64,000 bases of DNA from Lachnospiraceae bacterium AC2031 (GCA_000687975.1 JIAB01000001.1:124001-188000); one strand, 5' to 3'; counted from the stretch's first letter, positions 16,466 through 25,242 are shown. Numbers and translations: made by a program. The notes: a model not told the origin generated them from the sequence alone.

Positions 16466-18424
16466 ATGGCAATTCAAAAAGGAAATCTTTCAATCAATAG
16501 CGAGAACATCTTCCCGATCATTAAGAAATGGCTCTATTCAGATCATGATATATTTATTCGTGAGCTCATTTCTAACGGTGTTGATGCTATTACTAAGATG
16601 AAGAGACTTGATTCAATGGGTGAAGCAACTGTTGAAGATGGAACTCACTATATGGTGACTGTTACTTCAAGTCCTAATGAGAAAACTATTACCTTCCAGG
16701 ATAATGGTATTGGTATGACAAAGGACGAAGTTGAGAAGTATATTAATCAGATAGCATTTTCTGGCGCAGCTGATTTCCTTGAGAAATATAAAGATAAGGA
16801 TCAGAGCGAACAGATAATTGGTCATTTTGGTCTTGGTTTTTATTCAGCATTCATGGTAGCTGAAAAGGTTACAATTGATACATTGTCTTATCAGGAAGGT
16901 TCTGAGTCAGTTCATTGGGAAAGTGATGGCGGACTGACTTATGAGATGAGTGAAGGAAACCGTCTTGAAAGAGGTACAACAATAACTCTTTACCTTGCTG
17001 AGGATTCACTTGAGTTTGCAAATGAATTCCGTGTTAAGGAAGTTATTAATAAGTACTGTTCATTCATGCCTATTGAAATTTACTACATAAACGAAGATAA
17101 GGCTAAAGAAGAATCTAAGAAAGAGATTGAAGCCGAAGTAAAATCTGAAGAAGATGAATTCATCGGTGATGCTCCTAAGAAGGAAGATGACGTTGTAGAG
17201 GCAGAAGAGGCTAAGAAGGATGAACCTAAGCCATTAAATGATGTCAATCCTCTATGGACACGTACACCAGCTGACTGCAAAGATGAGGATTATATAGATT
17301 TCTATCAGCATTTATTCCTTGATTTCAAAGAACCACTTTTCTGGATACATTTAAATATGGATTATCCATTTAACCTGAAAGGTATTCTTTACTTCCCAAG
17401 AATAAATCCAAACATGGATAAGCTTGAGGGTACTGTAAAGCTTTATAACAATCAGGTATTCGTAGCTGATAATATCAAAGAAGTTATTCCTGAATTCCTT
17501 CTTGTATTAAAGGGTGTTATTGATTGTCCAGACCTTCCACTTAATGTATCACGTTCAGCACTTCAGAATGATGGTTTTGTTGCTAAGATTTCTGATTATA
17601 TTACCAAGAAGGTTGCTGATAAACTTATTGGTATGTATAAGAATCACCGTGATAGATATGAAGAACTTTGGGATGATCTTAGCCCATTCATCAAGTTTGG
17701 ATGTCTTAGAGATAACAAGTTTGATGAGAAGATGAAGGAGCATATGATCTTCAAGAATCTTGAGGGTAAATATATAACACTTCCTGAATATCTTGAGGCA
17801 GCAAAGGATTCTCATGAGAATCAAGTATTCTATATTTCTGATGCAGAAACTCAGGCAAGATATATACAGATGTTTAAGGATGAGGGTATAGATGCAATTT
17901 ATCTTACACATAATATAGATAATCCTTATATCACAATGATGGAAGCAAGAGACGACAAAGTTAAGTTTGCTCGTATCGACTCAGATCTTAGTGCTAACTT
18001 TAAGGGAGAGGCTCTATCTGAAGAAGACGAGAAGAAGTTTACCGATTCACTTTCTGAAACATTTAAGAAAGCTCTTGGCGTTGAGAATATCAAGATCAAA
18101 GTTGAGTCTCTTAAGGACGAAAATGTATCTTCAATGCTTACTCAGTCAGAAGCTGATCGTCGTATGGCTGAAATGATGAGAATGTACTCTGAAGCAGGAA
18201 TGGGCGGAATGGGTATGAACTTCGGACAGGAAACAGAGACACTTGTACTTAACTCAAACAATAAGCTTGTTAAGTATGTTCTCGATAACCCAGAAGAAGA
18301 GATCACTCCTACAATCTGCTGTCAGTTATATGATCTTGCAGTTCTTGCTAATAAGCCACTTACGGCAGATGAGCTTACACGTTTTGTTGCACGCAGCAAT
18401 GAAATCTTAACAAAACTTATCTAA
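16466..18424 (+). CDS. htpG: Molecular chaperone HtpG (Hsp90)
   Basis: A bacterial Hsp90 of 652 residues, longer than the usual 620-630. The GHKL ATPase domain has FIRELISNGVDA (commonly ELISNASDA in other bacteria), FQDNGIGM and HFGLGFYSAFMV. The middle domain carries the catalytic Arg region in LNVSRSALQND. Between them, about residues 209-256, is a strongly charged Lys/Glu-rich segment resembling the charged linker of eukaryotic Hsp90, which HtpG proteins normally lack. A Gly/Met-rich stretch lies near 575-585. It is a single-gene unit with CIRCE and promoter upstream and a hairpin terminator downstream. The ribosome-binding site (AGAGGCG) is modest. Confidence 0.96.
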   Translation: MAIQKGNLSINSENIFPIIKKWLYSDHDIFIRELISNGVDAITKMKRLDSMGEATVEDGTHYMVTVTSSPNEKTITFQDNGIGMTKDEVEKYINQIAFSGAADFLEKYKDKDQSEQIIGHFGLGFYSAFMVAEKVTIDTLSYQEGSESVHWESDGGLTYEMSEGNRLERGTTITLYLAEDSLEFANEFRVKEVINKYCSFMPIEIYYINEDKAKEESKKEIEAEVKSEEDEFIGDAPKKEDDVVEAEEAKKDEPKPLNDVNPLWTRTPADCKDEDYIDFYQHLFLDFKEPLFWIHLNMDYPFNLKGILYFPRINPNMDKLEGTVKLYNNQVFVADNIKEVIPEFLLVLKGVIDCPDLPLNVSRSALQNDGFVAKISDYITKKVADKLIGMYKNHRDRYEELWDDLSPFIKFGCLRDNKFDEKMKEHMIFKNLEGKYITLPEYLEAAKDSHENQVFYISDAETQARYIQMFKDEGIDAIYLTHNIDNPYITMMEARDDKVKFARIDSDLSANFKGEALSEEDEKKFTDSLSETFKKALGVENIKIKVESLKDENVSSMLTQSEADRRMAEMMRMYSEAGMGGMGMNFGQETETLVLNSNNKLVKYVLDNPEEEITPTICCQLYDLAVLANKPLTADELTRFVARSNEILTKLI

Positions 18425-18472
18425 TCAGAATTATATTTCATATTATTAAATGTATTGAATTGATATGAATCA

Positions 18473-18514
18473 AAAATGAGTCAAAACGGCTTTGAGCCGA
18501 ATTGACTCATTTTT
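18473..18514 (+). terminator. htpG terminator; copy 1 of the TGAGTCAA stem-loop family
   Basis: Outer stem of 12 perfect pairs (AAAATGAGTCAA / TTGACTCATTTT), an AA/AA internal loop, an inner CGGC/GCCG stem and a 5-base loop, followed by T. The same architecture with the same outer stem recurs at 48094-48134. Confidence 0.85.
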
Positions 18515-18529
18515 CATAAGTTTATTTAC

Positions 18530-18559
18530 TTGAATAAAGAAGCAACTATGTAGTAGAAT
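18530..18559 (+). promoter_or_regulatory. cysK promoter
   Basis: TTGAAT (18530-18535), an 18-base spacer and TAGAAT (18554-18559), 37 bases before the ATG. Confidence 0.55.
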
Positions 18560-18596
18560 AGCGGATAGTTAAAAACTATAACAAGGAGATATCTTA

Positions 18597-19526
18597 ATGA
18601 TATATAATAATGTACTAGAGGCTGTTGGACATACTCCAATGATAAGATTACAGAGAATGGTGCCTGAAAATGCAGCTGAAATTTTAGTTAAATTCGAAGG
18701 CGTAAATATAGGCGGATCAATTAAAACTAGAACAGCTCTTAATATGATCCTTAAGGCAGAAAAAGCTGGGTTCATTAGTGAAGATACTATAATCGTTGAA
18801 CCAACAAGCGGTAATCAGGGTATAGGTCTTGCTCTTGTAGGTGCAGTAAGAGGATATAAAACTATTATTATAATGCCTGATTCCGTTAGTGAAGAGAGAC
18901 GCAAGATTGTAAAACATTATGGCGCAGAGGTGATTCTGATCCATGATGATGGAGATATAGGTAAATGTATCGATGAATGCCTTCAGACTGCTATTCGTAT
19001 GCAGAAGGAAAATCCAAAGGTTTTTGTTCCTCAACAGTTCACTAACATTAATAATCCAAAGGCTCATAAAAACCATACTGCACTTGAGATTATGGAACAG
19101 GTTGCAGGTCCTATAGATGGTTTCTGTTCTGGAATAGGTACAGGCGGAACAATCACTGGTATTGGTGAAGTTCTTAAGGCTCAGTATCCTGACATTGAAA
19201 TCTGGGCCGTTGAACCAGAAAACGCAGCTATTCTTGCTGGAGGAAACATAGGAACTCATCTTCAGATGGGAATCGGTGATGGAATCATCCCTGATATACT
19301 TAATCAGGAAATCTATGATAATATATATGTTGTAACAGATGAAGAGGCAATAACTACAGCTCAGCGTCTTGCAAGAGAAGAGGGACTTCTTTGTGGTATA
19401 TCCAGCGGGACAAATGTAGCTGCTGCTATAAAACTTGCTCAGAAGCTTGGTCCTGGAAAGACAGTTGTAACAGTTCTACCTGATACAGCTGAACGTTATT
19501 TCTCAACACCTCTTTTTGAGGAGTAA
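18597..19526 (+). CDS. cysK: Cysteine synthase family PLP enzyme
   Basis: A 309-residue fold-type II PLP enzyme of the O-acetylserine sulfhydrylase family. The first residues (VLEAVGHTPMIRL) and the phosphate-binding GIGTGGTITG are typical, and the C-terminal LPDTAERYFSTPLF matches CysK. Two conserved motifs differ from the usual form: the PLP-lysine region reads GGSIKTR where SxKDR is common, and the substrate loop reads EPTSGNQG rather than TSGNTG. The changes could signal another beta-acceptor or acyl donor, such as O-phosphoserine or homocysteine, but CysK activity is the simplest reading. AAGGAG precedes the ATG. It is monocistronic or leads into the next gene, 49 bases on. Confidence 0.88.
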   Translation: MIYNNVLEAVGHTPMIRLQRMVPENAAEILVKFEGVNIGGSIKTRTALNMILKAEKAGFISEDTIIVEPTSGNQGIGLALVGAVRGYKTIIIMPDSVSEERRKIVKHYGAEVILIHDDGDIGKCIDECLQTAIRMQKENPKVFVPQQFTNINNPKAHKNHTALEIMEQVAGPIDGFCSGIGTGGTITGIGEVLKAQYPDIEIWAVEPENAAILAGGNIGTHLQMGIGDGIIPDILNQEIYDNIYVVTDEEAITTAQRLAREEGLLCGISSGTNVAAAIKLAQKLGPGKTVVTVLPDTAERYFSTPLFEE

Positions 19527-19575
19527 TCATAAAATTTGATTAAATAAACTTGATATCATTAACTGGAGAATTGAT

Positions 19576-20199
19576 ATGTGGGATTCTATATTAAAGAATA
19601 TATTTAAAGAAAATCAGAAATGTATTGTTAGTAAAGACAAAGACGGAATATTAGCTGGAAAACTACTTGTTAAATATCTGAATTGGGAAGTTGCAGGTTA
19701 CTGTTCATATAACGGAGATGCTAATGATGAAGTATGGCTCTTCGATGAAGACTTTGATCTTACAGATGCAGTATTCGTCGGAGTTCCTGTTTCTGATCCA
19801 TATATTTCCTGTATAGATACTCATTTCATTGCACCAGATAAAGATTATATCGATACTTATATAGCATATGGTAACAAGATAAATCCAAATGTTATCGAAG
19901 GAAAAGTTCGTTGGAACGAGGATAACAGCAGTGATATTGATAGTGCTTATTCATCAGGGGTAGCCAGATACGTTGCTGAATGTCTGGTAAAGCTTGGTTT
20001 AGCAAGTGATGATCTTCTTAATGATCTAAATTCTGACTTACCAGATTTACCAGATGGAGATACTGTTCCATTTGAAGGGCTCAGTGGAAAGAAAGATGCT
20101 GTCCATAAAGCTGTTCTTAATAATGTTATTAATGTGTATGATACATTTGCATTCTCCTTTGATAGCAATTATACCATTTCATTCACAGAGTATATTTAA
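19576..20199 (+). CDS. Unknown protein with a DHH-phosphoesterase-like signature
   Basis: A 207-residue soluble acidic protein that I do not recognise. Residues 18-33 read VSKDKDGILAGKLLVK, much like motif I of DHH phosphoesterases (D-x-D-G followed by a helix). Residues 78-84 read SCIDTHF, which could be a degenerate DHH motif. The region between alternates beta-like and Asp-rich segments. The C-terminal half is Asp/Leu-rich with no motif I know. It follows cysK after 49 bases and precedes the MFS gene by 59. A nucleotide phosphatase or a decayed nuclease fold is a possibility, not a call. Confidence 0.6.
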   Translation: MWDSILKNIFKENQKCIVSKDKDGILAGKLLVKYLNWEVAGYCSYNGDANDEVWLFDEDFDLTDAVFVGVPVSDPYISCIDTHFIAPDKDYIDTYIAYGNKINPNVIEGKVRWNEDNSSDIDSAYSSGVARYVAECLVKLGLASDDLLNDLNSDLPDLPDGDTVPFEGLSGKKDAVHKAVLNNVINVYDTFAFSFDSNYTISFTEYI

Positions 20200-20258
20200 T
20201 CAAAGGTTTGTTGTCACAAAAATAATGGGGTTAGGCGTTTTTATTATTTGGGGGTTAT

Positions 20259-21602
20259 ATGAAATTAAATAGCAAAAACACAGTTCTTATTGGACTTGCA
20301 TTCATGTCTATAACTGCGTTCTGGCAGCTGTATGATAATGTGATTCCACTTCTTTTAACGAACACATTTCATTTAAATGAAACTCTGTCTGGCGCAATTA
20401 TGGCAGCAGACAATATCTTGGCTCTATTCTTACTTCCTTTTTTTGGAAAACTATCGGATAAAACAAACACTAAAATCGGAAAACGTATGCCTTTTATCAT
20501 AGGCGGTACAGCGTTGGCAGTTATTCTTCTTAATTTACTACCAATAGTTGAAAATGGATATGCTGCCGGATATACCGGAGCAATATACAGCTTTGGATTC
20601 TTTGTGATCCTGCTTGGATTACTTCTTTTTACAATGTCTACATATCGTTCGCCTGCAGTAGCTCTTATGCCTGATGTTACACCAAAACCTCTAAGATCAC
20701 GAGCAAATGCAATCATAAATCTTATGGGTGCAGGTGGCGGAATCATTTATCTTATCTTTGCAAGTGTGATGTATCCTAAATCAAAAACTGAAGGACTAGC
20801 ACATGTAGATTATCGTCCACTCTTTATCTTTATGGCAGTATTTATGGCTGTATGTATAATTCTGATGAAACTCACTGTAAATGAACCGAAGCTTGCGGCT
20901 GAAAGTGAGAAGATAGAGAAAGAACATCCAGAATGGGATCTTACTGAAGAAAACGAAGAGGGTGAAAGTACAGGAAAACTTCCAAAGGATGTTATGCGTT
21001 CCATGCTTTTCCTTCTTGCATCAATATTTTTATGGTTTATTGGATATAACTCTGTAACAACATGGTTCACTACATATATCAGCAATATAATGGGAGAGGG
21101 ACTTGGTGGAGCATCAACCTGCTTCCTGATAGCGAATATAGGTGCCATAGTATCTTACATTCCTATAGGTCATCTTGCCTCAAAGATAGGAAGAAAGAAA
21201 TCAATATACTTCGGAACAATTCTGCTCGCAATTACATTTGGCCTTTGCTATATACTCACAACAACTTCCGATCATGTAACAGTTGCAATGTACGTTGTAT
21301 TTGCACTGGTAGGACTTGCATGGGCAGCTATAAATGTCAATTCACTTCCTATGGTTGTTGAAATGTGCCGCGGGGCTGACTGCGGTAAGTTCACTGGTTA
21401 TTACTATACAGCATCTATGGCTGGTCAGGTTCTAACACCTATAATGGCTGGTTTCCTAATGCGTAATATCAGTTATAAGATTCTTTTTATCTATGCAACT
21501 ATATTTGCGTTCGTTAGTTTCCTTACAATGACACAAGTCCGACACGGTGATGTGAAGGCTGTAGCTGCGAGCGGTCTGGATGCCTTTGAAGATATGGATT
21601 AA
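20259..21602 (+). CDS. MFS transporter, SLC45/sugar-proton symporter-like
   Basis: A 447-residue integral membrane protein with about 12 hydrophobic helices. TAFWQLYDNVIP in the first helix, the loop-2/3 motif GKLSDKTNTKIGKRMPF and MPDVTPKPLRSRANAI after helix 4 are hallmarks of the SLC45/glycoside MFS group, which carry disaccharides or related sugars with protons. A long charged loop, Glu-rich at about 210-240, separates the two six-helix halves. GGGGGT precedes the ATG. No glycosidase or kinase gene adjoins it, so the substrate is open. Confidence 0.88.
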   Translation: MKLNSKNTVLIGLAFMSITAFWQLYDNVIPLLLTNTFHLNETLSGAIMAADNILALFLLPFFGKLSDKTNTKIGKRMPFIIGGTALAVILLNLLPIVENGYAAGYTGAIYSFGFFVILLGLLLFTMSTYRSPAVALMPDVTPKPLRSRANAIINLMGAGGGIIYLIFASVMYPKSKTEGLAHVDYRPLFIFMAVFMAVCIILMKLTVNEPKLAAESEKIEKEHPEWDLTEENEEGESTGKLPKDVMRSMLFLLASIFLWFIGYNSVTTWFTTYISNIMGEGLGGASTCFLIANIGAIVSYIPIGHLASKIGRKKSIYFGTILLAITFGLCYILTTTSDHVTVAMYVVFALVGLAWAAINVNSLPMVVEMCRGADCGKFTGYYYTASMAGQVLTPIMAGFLMRNISYKILFIYATIFAFVSFLTMTQVRHGDVKAVAASGLDAFEDMD

Positions 21603-21685
21603 TTATTTTCTGCAACAGATATAGGCTTTCTAAACACTAGATGTGTATATGCGAAATAGTTCTCGCATCAAACAGGAGGTTTATA

Positions 21686-22831
21686 ATGGATAATAACGGC
21701 AACTTTAATCCAAATGAGTATCAACCTAATCCATATGGAAATCAACAAGATCAGTATGTACAGCCAAATCAATATGCACAACCAAATTTATATGATCAGC
21801 AGGCTTATTCAAATCAGCAATATAATGGATATCAGCAGACATATGATCAATATGGTCCAGTAAGTGGTTTTGTAAATGGGCCAAAAGATAATAATGGACA
21901 GACTCTTGGTGTCGTATCGATAATACTTGCTTTATTTTTTCCATTAATTTCATTGATTCTTGGTATTGTTGGATTAAAGAAATCTAAGCAGAATAGAAAT
22001 AATAATACACCTAAAATATTAAACTGGATTGGAATTTTTGCATCATCGTTGATTCTTATTTTATCTTTATTCTTAACTGTATATGTTGTGAAACATATAA
22101 TGACAACTGGTCATTACAGCTATAGTCATTCTTATAATTATACAAATCATAATGATAAAGATGCGGATGAAGATGAAGAAGAGGACGATGATGTAGATGA
22201 TGAAGATGAATTAGATCCGTTCGATGAAGAAGGCGATTTAGAGCATGAAGACGATGTTGAAAATAGTCAAGAATTTGCGAATGATTTGAATCAACTTGAC
22301 ACAAATAATAATGAAACTGTAGCTGAAACAAATAATGATACTTCAGTATATAGCGAAAACTTTAGTGACAGTACTGAATCTTATAGCGGAACATATACAC
22401 CATCATATGAAACGGTTAGTCATGGAGATGATGTACAAGGTTATATAGAAGTACCTTCAACATATTTTGATTTTTACGAAACTGACGGTTACAGTGATAA
22501 GCTTCTTGCACATCAGCAGTATGCATATGGAATGCTTGATATAATCACTCATTATACTTTCCCAGGTGAAGACGTACCTGATCTGGAAGCGTTTGCAGCT
22601 GGATATCAGATATCATTTTCAACCACAGCAGAAAAATGTGATGTGTATAACGCTACATTTGGTGATAACCAGGGGTATCTAGTATATGCTGAATATAGTG
22701 ATGGAGCAATTCTTAGAGCCTTTATCTTCGAAGATAATAAAGGGAATGTACAGTATCTTTGCGTTGAAGGTGTAAATGATGAATATTCAGATGTATATAA
22801 GACAGTTTTTTGTAATTATGTGCAACCTTAA
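21686..22831 (+). CDS. Gln/Asn/Tyr-rich membrane protein with DUF4190-like helices
   Basis: A 381-residue protein in four parts. Residues 1-68 are low-complexity Gln/Asn/Pro/Tyr repeats, likely disordered and cytoplasmic. Two hydrophobic helices with the VSIILALFFPLISLILGIVGL pattern follow (about 74-95 and 116-140), as in DUF4190 proteins. Then comes a highly acidic Asp/Glu stretch (about 165-200) and Asn/Ser/Thr-rich spacer, and finally a folded extracytoplasmic domain of about 125 residues of unknown type. AGGAGGT (21674-21680) fixes the ATG at 21686. Function unknown. It is followed by other surface proteins. Confidence 0.75.
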   Translation: MDNNGNFNPNEYQPNPYGNQQDQYVQPNQYAQPNLYDQQAYSNQQYNGYQQTYDQYGPVSGFVNGPKDNNGQTLGVVSIILALFFPLISLILGIVGLKKSKQNRNNNTPKILNWIGIFASSLILILSLFLTVYVVKHIMTTGHYSYSHSYNYTNHNDKDADEDEEEDDDVDDEDELDPFDEEGDLEHEDDVENSQEFANDLNQLDTNNNETVAETNNDTSVYSENFSDSTESYSGTYTPSYETVSHGDDVQGYIEVPSTYFDFYETDGYSDKLLAHQQYAYGMLDIITHYTFPGEDVPDLEAFAAGYQISFSTTAEKCDVYNATFGDNQGYLVYAEYSDGAILRAFIFEDNKGNVQYLCVEGVNDEYSDVYKTVFCNYVQP

Positions 22832-22882
22832 ATAATTAATGTATTTTTAATGATTATTGAACAACATTTGTAGTATTATAAT

Positions 22883-22917
22883 AGAGTCAGTTGGCATTTT
22901 GATGCCACTGACTCTTT
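22883..22917 (+). terminator. Terminator-like hairpin after the Gln/Asn-rich gene
   Basis: Stem AGAGTCAGT plus GGCAT paired with ATGCC plus ACTGACTCT, one bulged T, 4-base loop, then TTATTAT. A consensus TATAAT (22877-22882) abuts its left side, though without a good -35. Confidence 0.6.
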
Positions 22918-22954
22918 ATTATATACTTTATCAAATCTTACAGAGGGAAATGAA

Positions 22955-23476
22955 ATGATTAAAAAAACACTTAAAAAGGTTATAGTTGCTACGCTATCAT
23001 TTGGTATGATATTCGCAACAACAGGATGTGGTAAAAAAGCACCAGATAACTGGTACGAAGAAGTGAGACAGTATTATCAGGATGGATTCGACGATGGCTG
23101 GACACATAATGTAACTCAGATCGTAATGAAAGAAGAGTACAAAGATAAATCACTTAAGTTCGGATACTATATTATCGACCTTGATGGGGATGGTACAGAT
23201 GAGTTCCTTATTGGTTATGATAACGGAACAAAGCCTACTATATTCACAGACGTATTTATTTATCATTCTGATTTCGGACCTCACGACATATTCAGTGGTG
23301 GCAATGATATTATTTATTATCTATGCGATGACAATACCATCTACGAAGAATTCTATATGGGATCTGTTCCATACACCAGATACCTTAAGTGTCAGGCGGG
23401 CGAAGATAATTCTTTCTTAGAGGTTGATTCTGGCGGAGAATTCAGAACAGTACAATTAACATACTTTGAACAATAG
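22955..23476 (+). CDS. Lipoprotein with a Ca-binding-type DLDGDG motif
   Basis: A 173-residue secreted lipoprotein: Lys-rich start, hydrophobic core, lipobox ATTGC with the lipidated Cys near residue 25. The mature part contains IIDLDGDGTDEFLIGYDNG, an Asp-rich loop like those of FG-GAP/VCBS or EF-hand-like repeats, then Tyr/Asp-rich beta segments. Such proteins are common in Lachnospiraceae and are not functionally assigned. It lies 21 bases ahead of the next small gene, so the two are probably co-transcribed. Confidence 0.78.
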   Translation: MIKKTLKKVIVATLSFGMIFATTGCGKKAPDNWYEEVRQYYQDGFDDGWTHNVTQIVMKEEYKDKSLKFGYYIIDLDGDGTDEFLIGYDNGTKPTIFTDVFIYHSDFGPHDIFSGGNDIIYYLCDDNTIYEEFYMGSVPYTRYLKCQAGEDNSFLEVDSGGEFRTVQLTYFEQ

Positions 23477-23497
23477 AAATGAGGAAAACGAAATTAA

Positions 23498-23824
23498 ATG
23501 AATTTAGATAGTATATCACAGGAACTTGACAGACTTTATGAGTTTGAAATAAGCGAATATATAGCTAGATGTGATGAATTAAAGAAACAAGGCTTTAAAA
23601 TATATAGAAACTCAACAGGCCAGCATAAAGTTGTAACAACTGGACAAAATGCTTCAAGCGCACAGAGACAAACCGTCTATGATCCTGCAGGTGAAAGAAA
23701 AGAGAGTTTCTTTTCCAAGGCCAAGAAAAAAGTCAAAAGAGGCGTAGAAAATACCAAGTCAGTCATTAACTTCATTAAGGTTCTTCATAACGCCCAGAAA
23801 AACAATAACAACCGAAGATATTAA
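23498..23824 (+). CDS. Small basic protein of unknown function
   Basis: A 108-residue protein not recognised. It has an acidic helical first third with a possible coiled coil (DSISQELDRLYEFEISEY), a Gln/Ser/Thr-rich middle and a strongly basic C-terminal third (KAKKKVKRG, ending in Asn/Arg). No signal peptide or membrane helix. ATG with an upstream GAGG. It follows the lipoprotein gene and ends at a terminator. Confidence 0.6.
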   Translation: MNLDSISQELDRLYEFEISEYIARCDELKKQGFKIYRNSTGQHKVVTTGQNASSAQRQTVYDPAGERKESFFSKAKKKVKRGVENTKSVINFIKVLHNAQKNNNNRRY

Positions 23825-23837
23825 ATTTTTATCAAAT

Positions 23838-23874
23838 AACCGTTCAGTTTTAAAACTTGGACGGTTGTTTTTTT
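23838..23874 (+). terminator. Terminator after the small basic protein gene
   Basis: AACCGT pairs with ACGGTT, extended by an imperfect inner stem, then a run of seven T. Confidence 0.8.
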
Positions 23875-23911
23875 AGAAGTGATTTTTTGCTTGATTTTAT
23901 TAATTACGAAA

Positions 23912-24098
23912 GCTCTGTATCTGACAAATGCTTTCGAGACCGTTTTGGGTCTTGGCGCTTAGCGATTCACGAGCCGAAGGCGTGGTGAGAGCTTAGCGAG
24001 CCGAAGCTTGTTTTCGAAGAAATCAAGCCGGCGGTCCGCTAGGGGTACCCAAACCGTGCGAGAGCAGAGTCGAGAAAGCATATGTCAGATACAAGAGC
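23912..24098. repeat. Structured intergenic element A (inverted-repeat arms, two C-GAA-G triloop hairpins)
   Basis: This stretch has no gene and is visibly richer in G+C than its surroundings. Outer arms 23912-23940 and 24069-24098 are complementary over about 29 bases with one gap and about three mismatches; 23941-23950 and 24047-24056 extend this by 9 of 10. Inside are two short hairpins: 23968-23984 (stems CAC/GTG and GCC/GGC, loop GAA) and 24006-24026 (stems CTTG/CAAG and TTTC/GAAA, loop GAA). Both caps are GAA closed by C:G, as at 36582-36871 and, on the other strand, at 59214-59383. It may be a dispersed mobile or REP-like element, or a structured RNA. Confidence 0.7.
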
Positions 24099-24150
24099 GT
24101 CCTCATTCGATACATGAATGTTTTATACCACAAATATAAATCTTCGAACT

Positions 24151-24178
24151 TTGTCTTTTGGATAATATGTGTTAAAAT
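24151..24178 (+). promoter_or_regulatory. Probable promoter of the 65-aa membrane protein gene
   Basis: TTGTCT (24151-24156), a 16-base spacer and TAAAAT (24173-24178), 34 bases before the ATG. Confidence 0.4.
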
Positions 24179-24212
24179 ACCGAATTAAAGTATCATATGG
24201 AGGTAAATTTTT

Positions 24213-24410
24213 ATGATTACATATGAATTTGCGAAAATGGTAGCATTTGTCTTAATGATCATAATAGGTCTTGCTATGGTGATCATGCCTAAGCAATGTA
24301 CACAGAAAGAGTATCGCGAAGATCCATATCAGGTAGCTAAAATTAGAAGAAGCGGTTTTGTTACTATGGGCTGCGGTGTAGTAATGATTATTTTGAATAT
24401 TTTAATATAA
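24213..24410 (+). CDS. Small two-helix membrane protein (65 aa)
   Basis: A 65-residue protein with two hydrophobic segments (about 7-26 and 48-64) joined by a polar loop with Cys, Lys and Arg. It looks like a hairpin membrane protein. GGAGGT stands well placed before the ATG. Function unknown. It leads a run with the next two cell-surface genes (gaps 22 and 16 bases), which suggests an envelope role. Confidence 0.65.
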   Translation: MITYEFAKMVAFVLMIIIGLAMVIMPKQCTQKEYREDPYQVAKIRRSGFVTMGCGVVMIILNILI

Positions 24411-24432
24411 TATAAACTAGAGGAAAAATAAC

Positions 24433-25242
24433 GTGAGTAAGAAAAACACTAAAAAGAAGAATTCAAATAAACATGAGGAACAGAATACTTCATTTAACCC
24501 TAAATTATTAATTATATCTATTATATTGATCGTTGGCTTAGCAGGCACATATGGTATTGGAGCTGCAATATCTATCCATAATAAAAATGTGGAAGAGGCT
24601 AAGAAATCAACTTTCGAGTCAGATCCAGATGAGAACGCAAATCTTGGTCATGAAAACAAACTACTTGCTGACCCTTACAGCAAGATAAGTCTGAGTGATC
24701 TTTATGATTACAATAGTCTTATAGCGGAAGGTGCTGCAAAAAATCTACTTTATTCTAAGAATGAAACTGGAACATTAATAATGTCTGGAAAATCAAGTGA
24801 TTTTAATACTGGAAAGTTTCAGATATATGGAGACTTTAACTTTGATAAAGAATCTGTAAAAAGCATTACATTTGATGGACTTGTTACATCAGGAGCTGAT
24901 GTATCTGTAGATATTTATATCGATGGAGCAAAAGATCCTATTACATCTATTAAGCTTAAAAGCCCAGAAGGTGGTAACGAAGATAAAGGTACGGAGTATT
25001 ATGACTTTATCCCAGGACTAGAGAGAGCATCATCAACCGACGGAGATGCCGATTCAAGTGTGACAGGACTTAATACACCTGGCGAAGTAACAGCAATATT
25101 ATTAAGCGACTCACAGATCACTGGAACTCATACCGTATCTATAGGATTTACAGTAGATATTGAAAAAGATATAGATATGGAAATTCTAATGAGAAGTATA
25201 GAATTTTCAGAAACTGATAAACCAGCAGACGGACAGAATTAA
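24433..25242 (+). CDS. Single-pass membrane protein with an extracytoplasmic beta-rich domain
   Basis: A 269-residue protein from a GTG start (AGAGGA upstream). The Lys/Asn-rich cytoplasmic tail (1-22) is followed by one transmembrane helix (about 25-47). The remainder is outside the cell, with a predicted beta-sandwich at about 105-260 built of alternating strands such as KFQIYGDFNF and VSVDIYIDGA, resembling carbohydrate-binding or NPCBM-type folds in pattern only. It lies immediately before the amidase gene and may help anchor or direct wall hydrolysis. Not identified by family. Confidence 0.65.
   Translation: MSKKNTKKKNSNKHEEQNTSFNPKLLIISIILIVGLAGTYGIGAAISIHNKNVEEAKKSTFESDPDENANLGHENKLLADPYSKISLSDLYDYNSLIAEGAAKNLLYSKNETGTLIMSGKSSDFNTGKFQIYGDFNFDKESVKSITFDGLVTSGADVSVDIYIDGAKDPITSIKLKSPEGGNEDKGTEYYDFIPGLERASSTDGDADSSVTGLNTPGEVTAILLSDSQITGTHTVSIGFTVDIEKDIDMEILMRSIEFSETDKPADGQN

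Noticed and set aside
18717-19259. Long antisense open frames inside real genes (for example within cysK, ppdK and the LtaS-like gene)
   Set aside because: They are shadows of strong codon bias: no ribosome-binding sites, odd composition, and the sense-strand proteins are clear family members.
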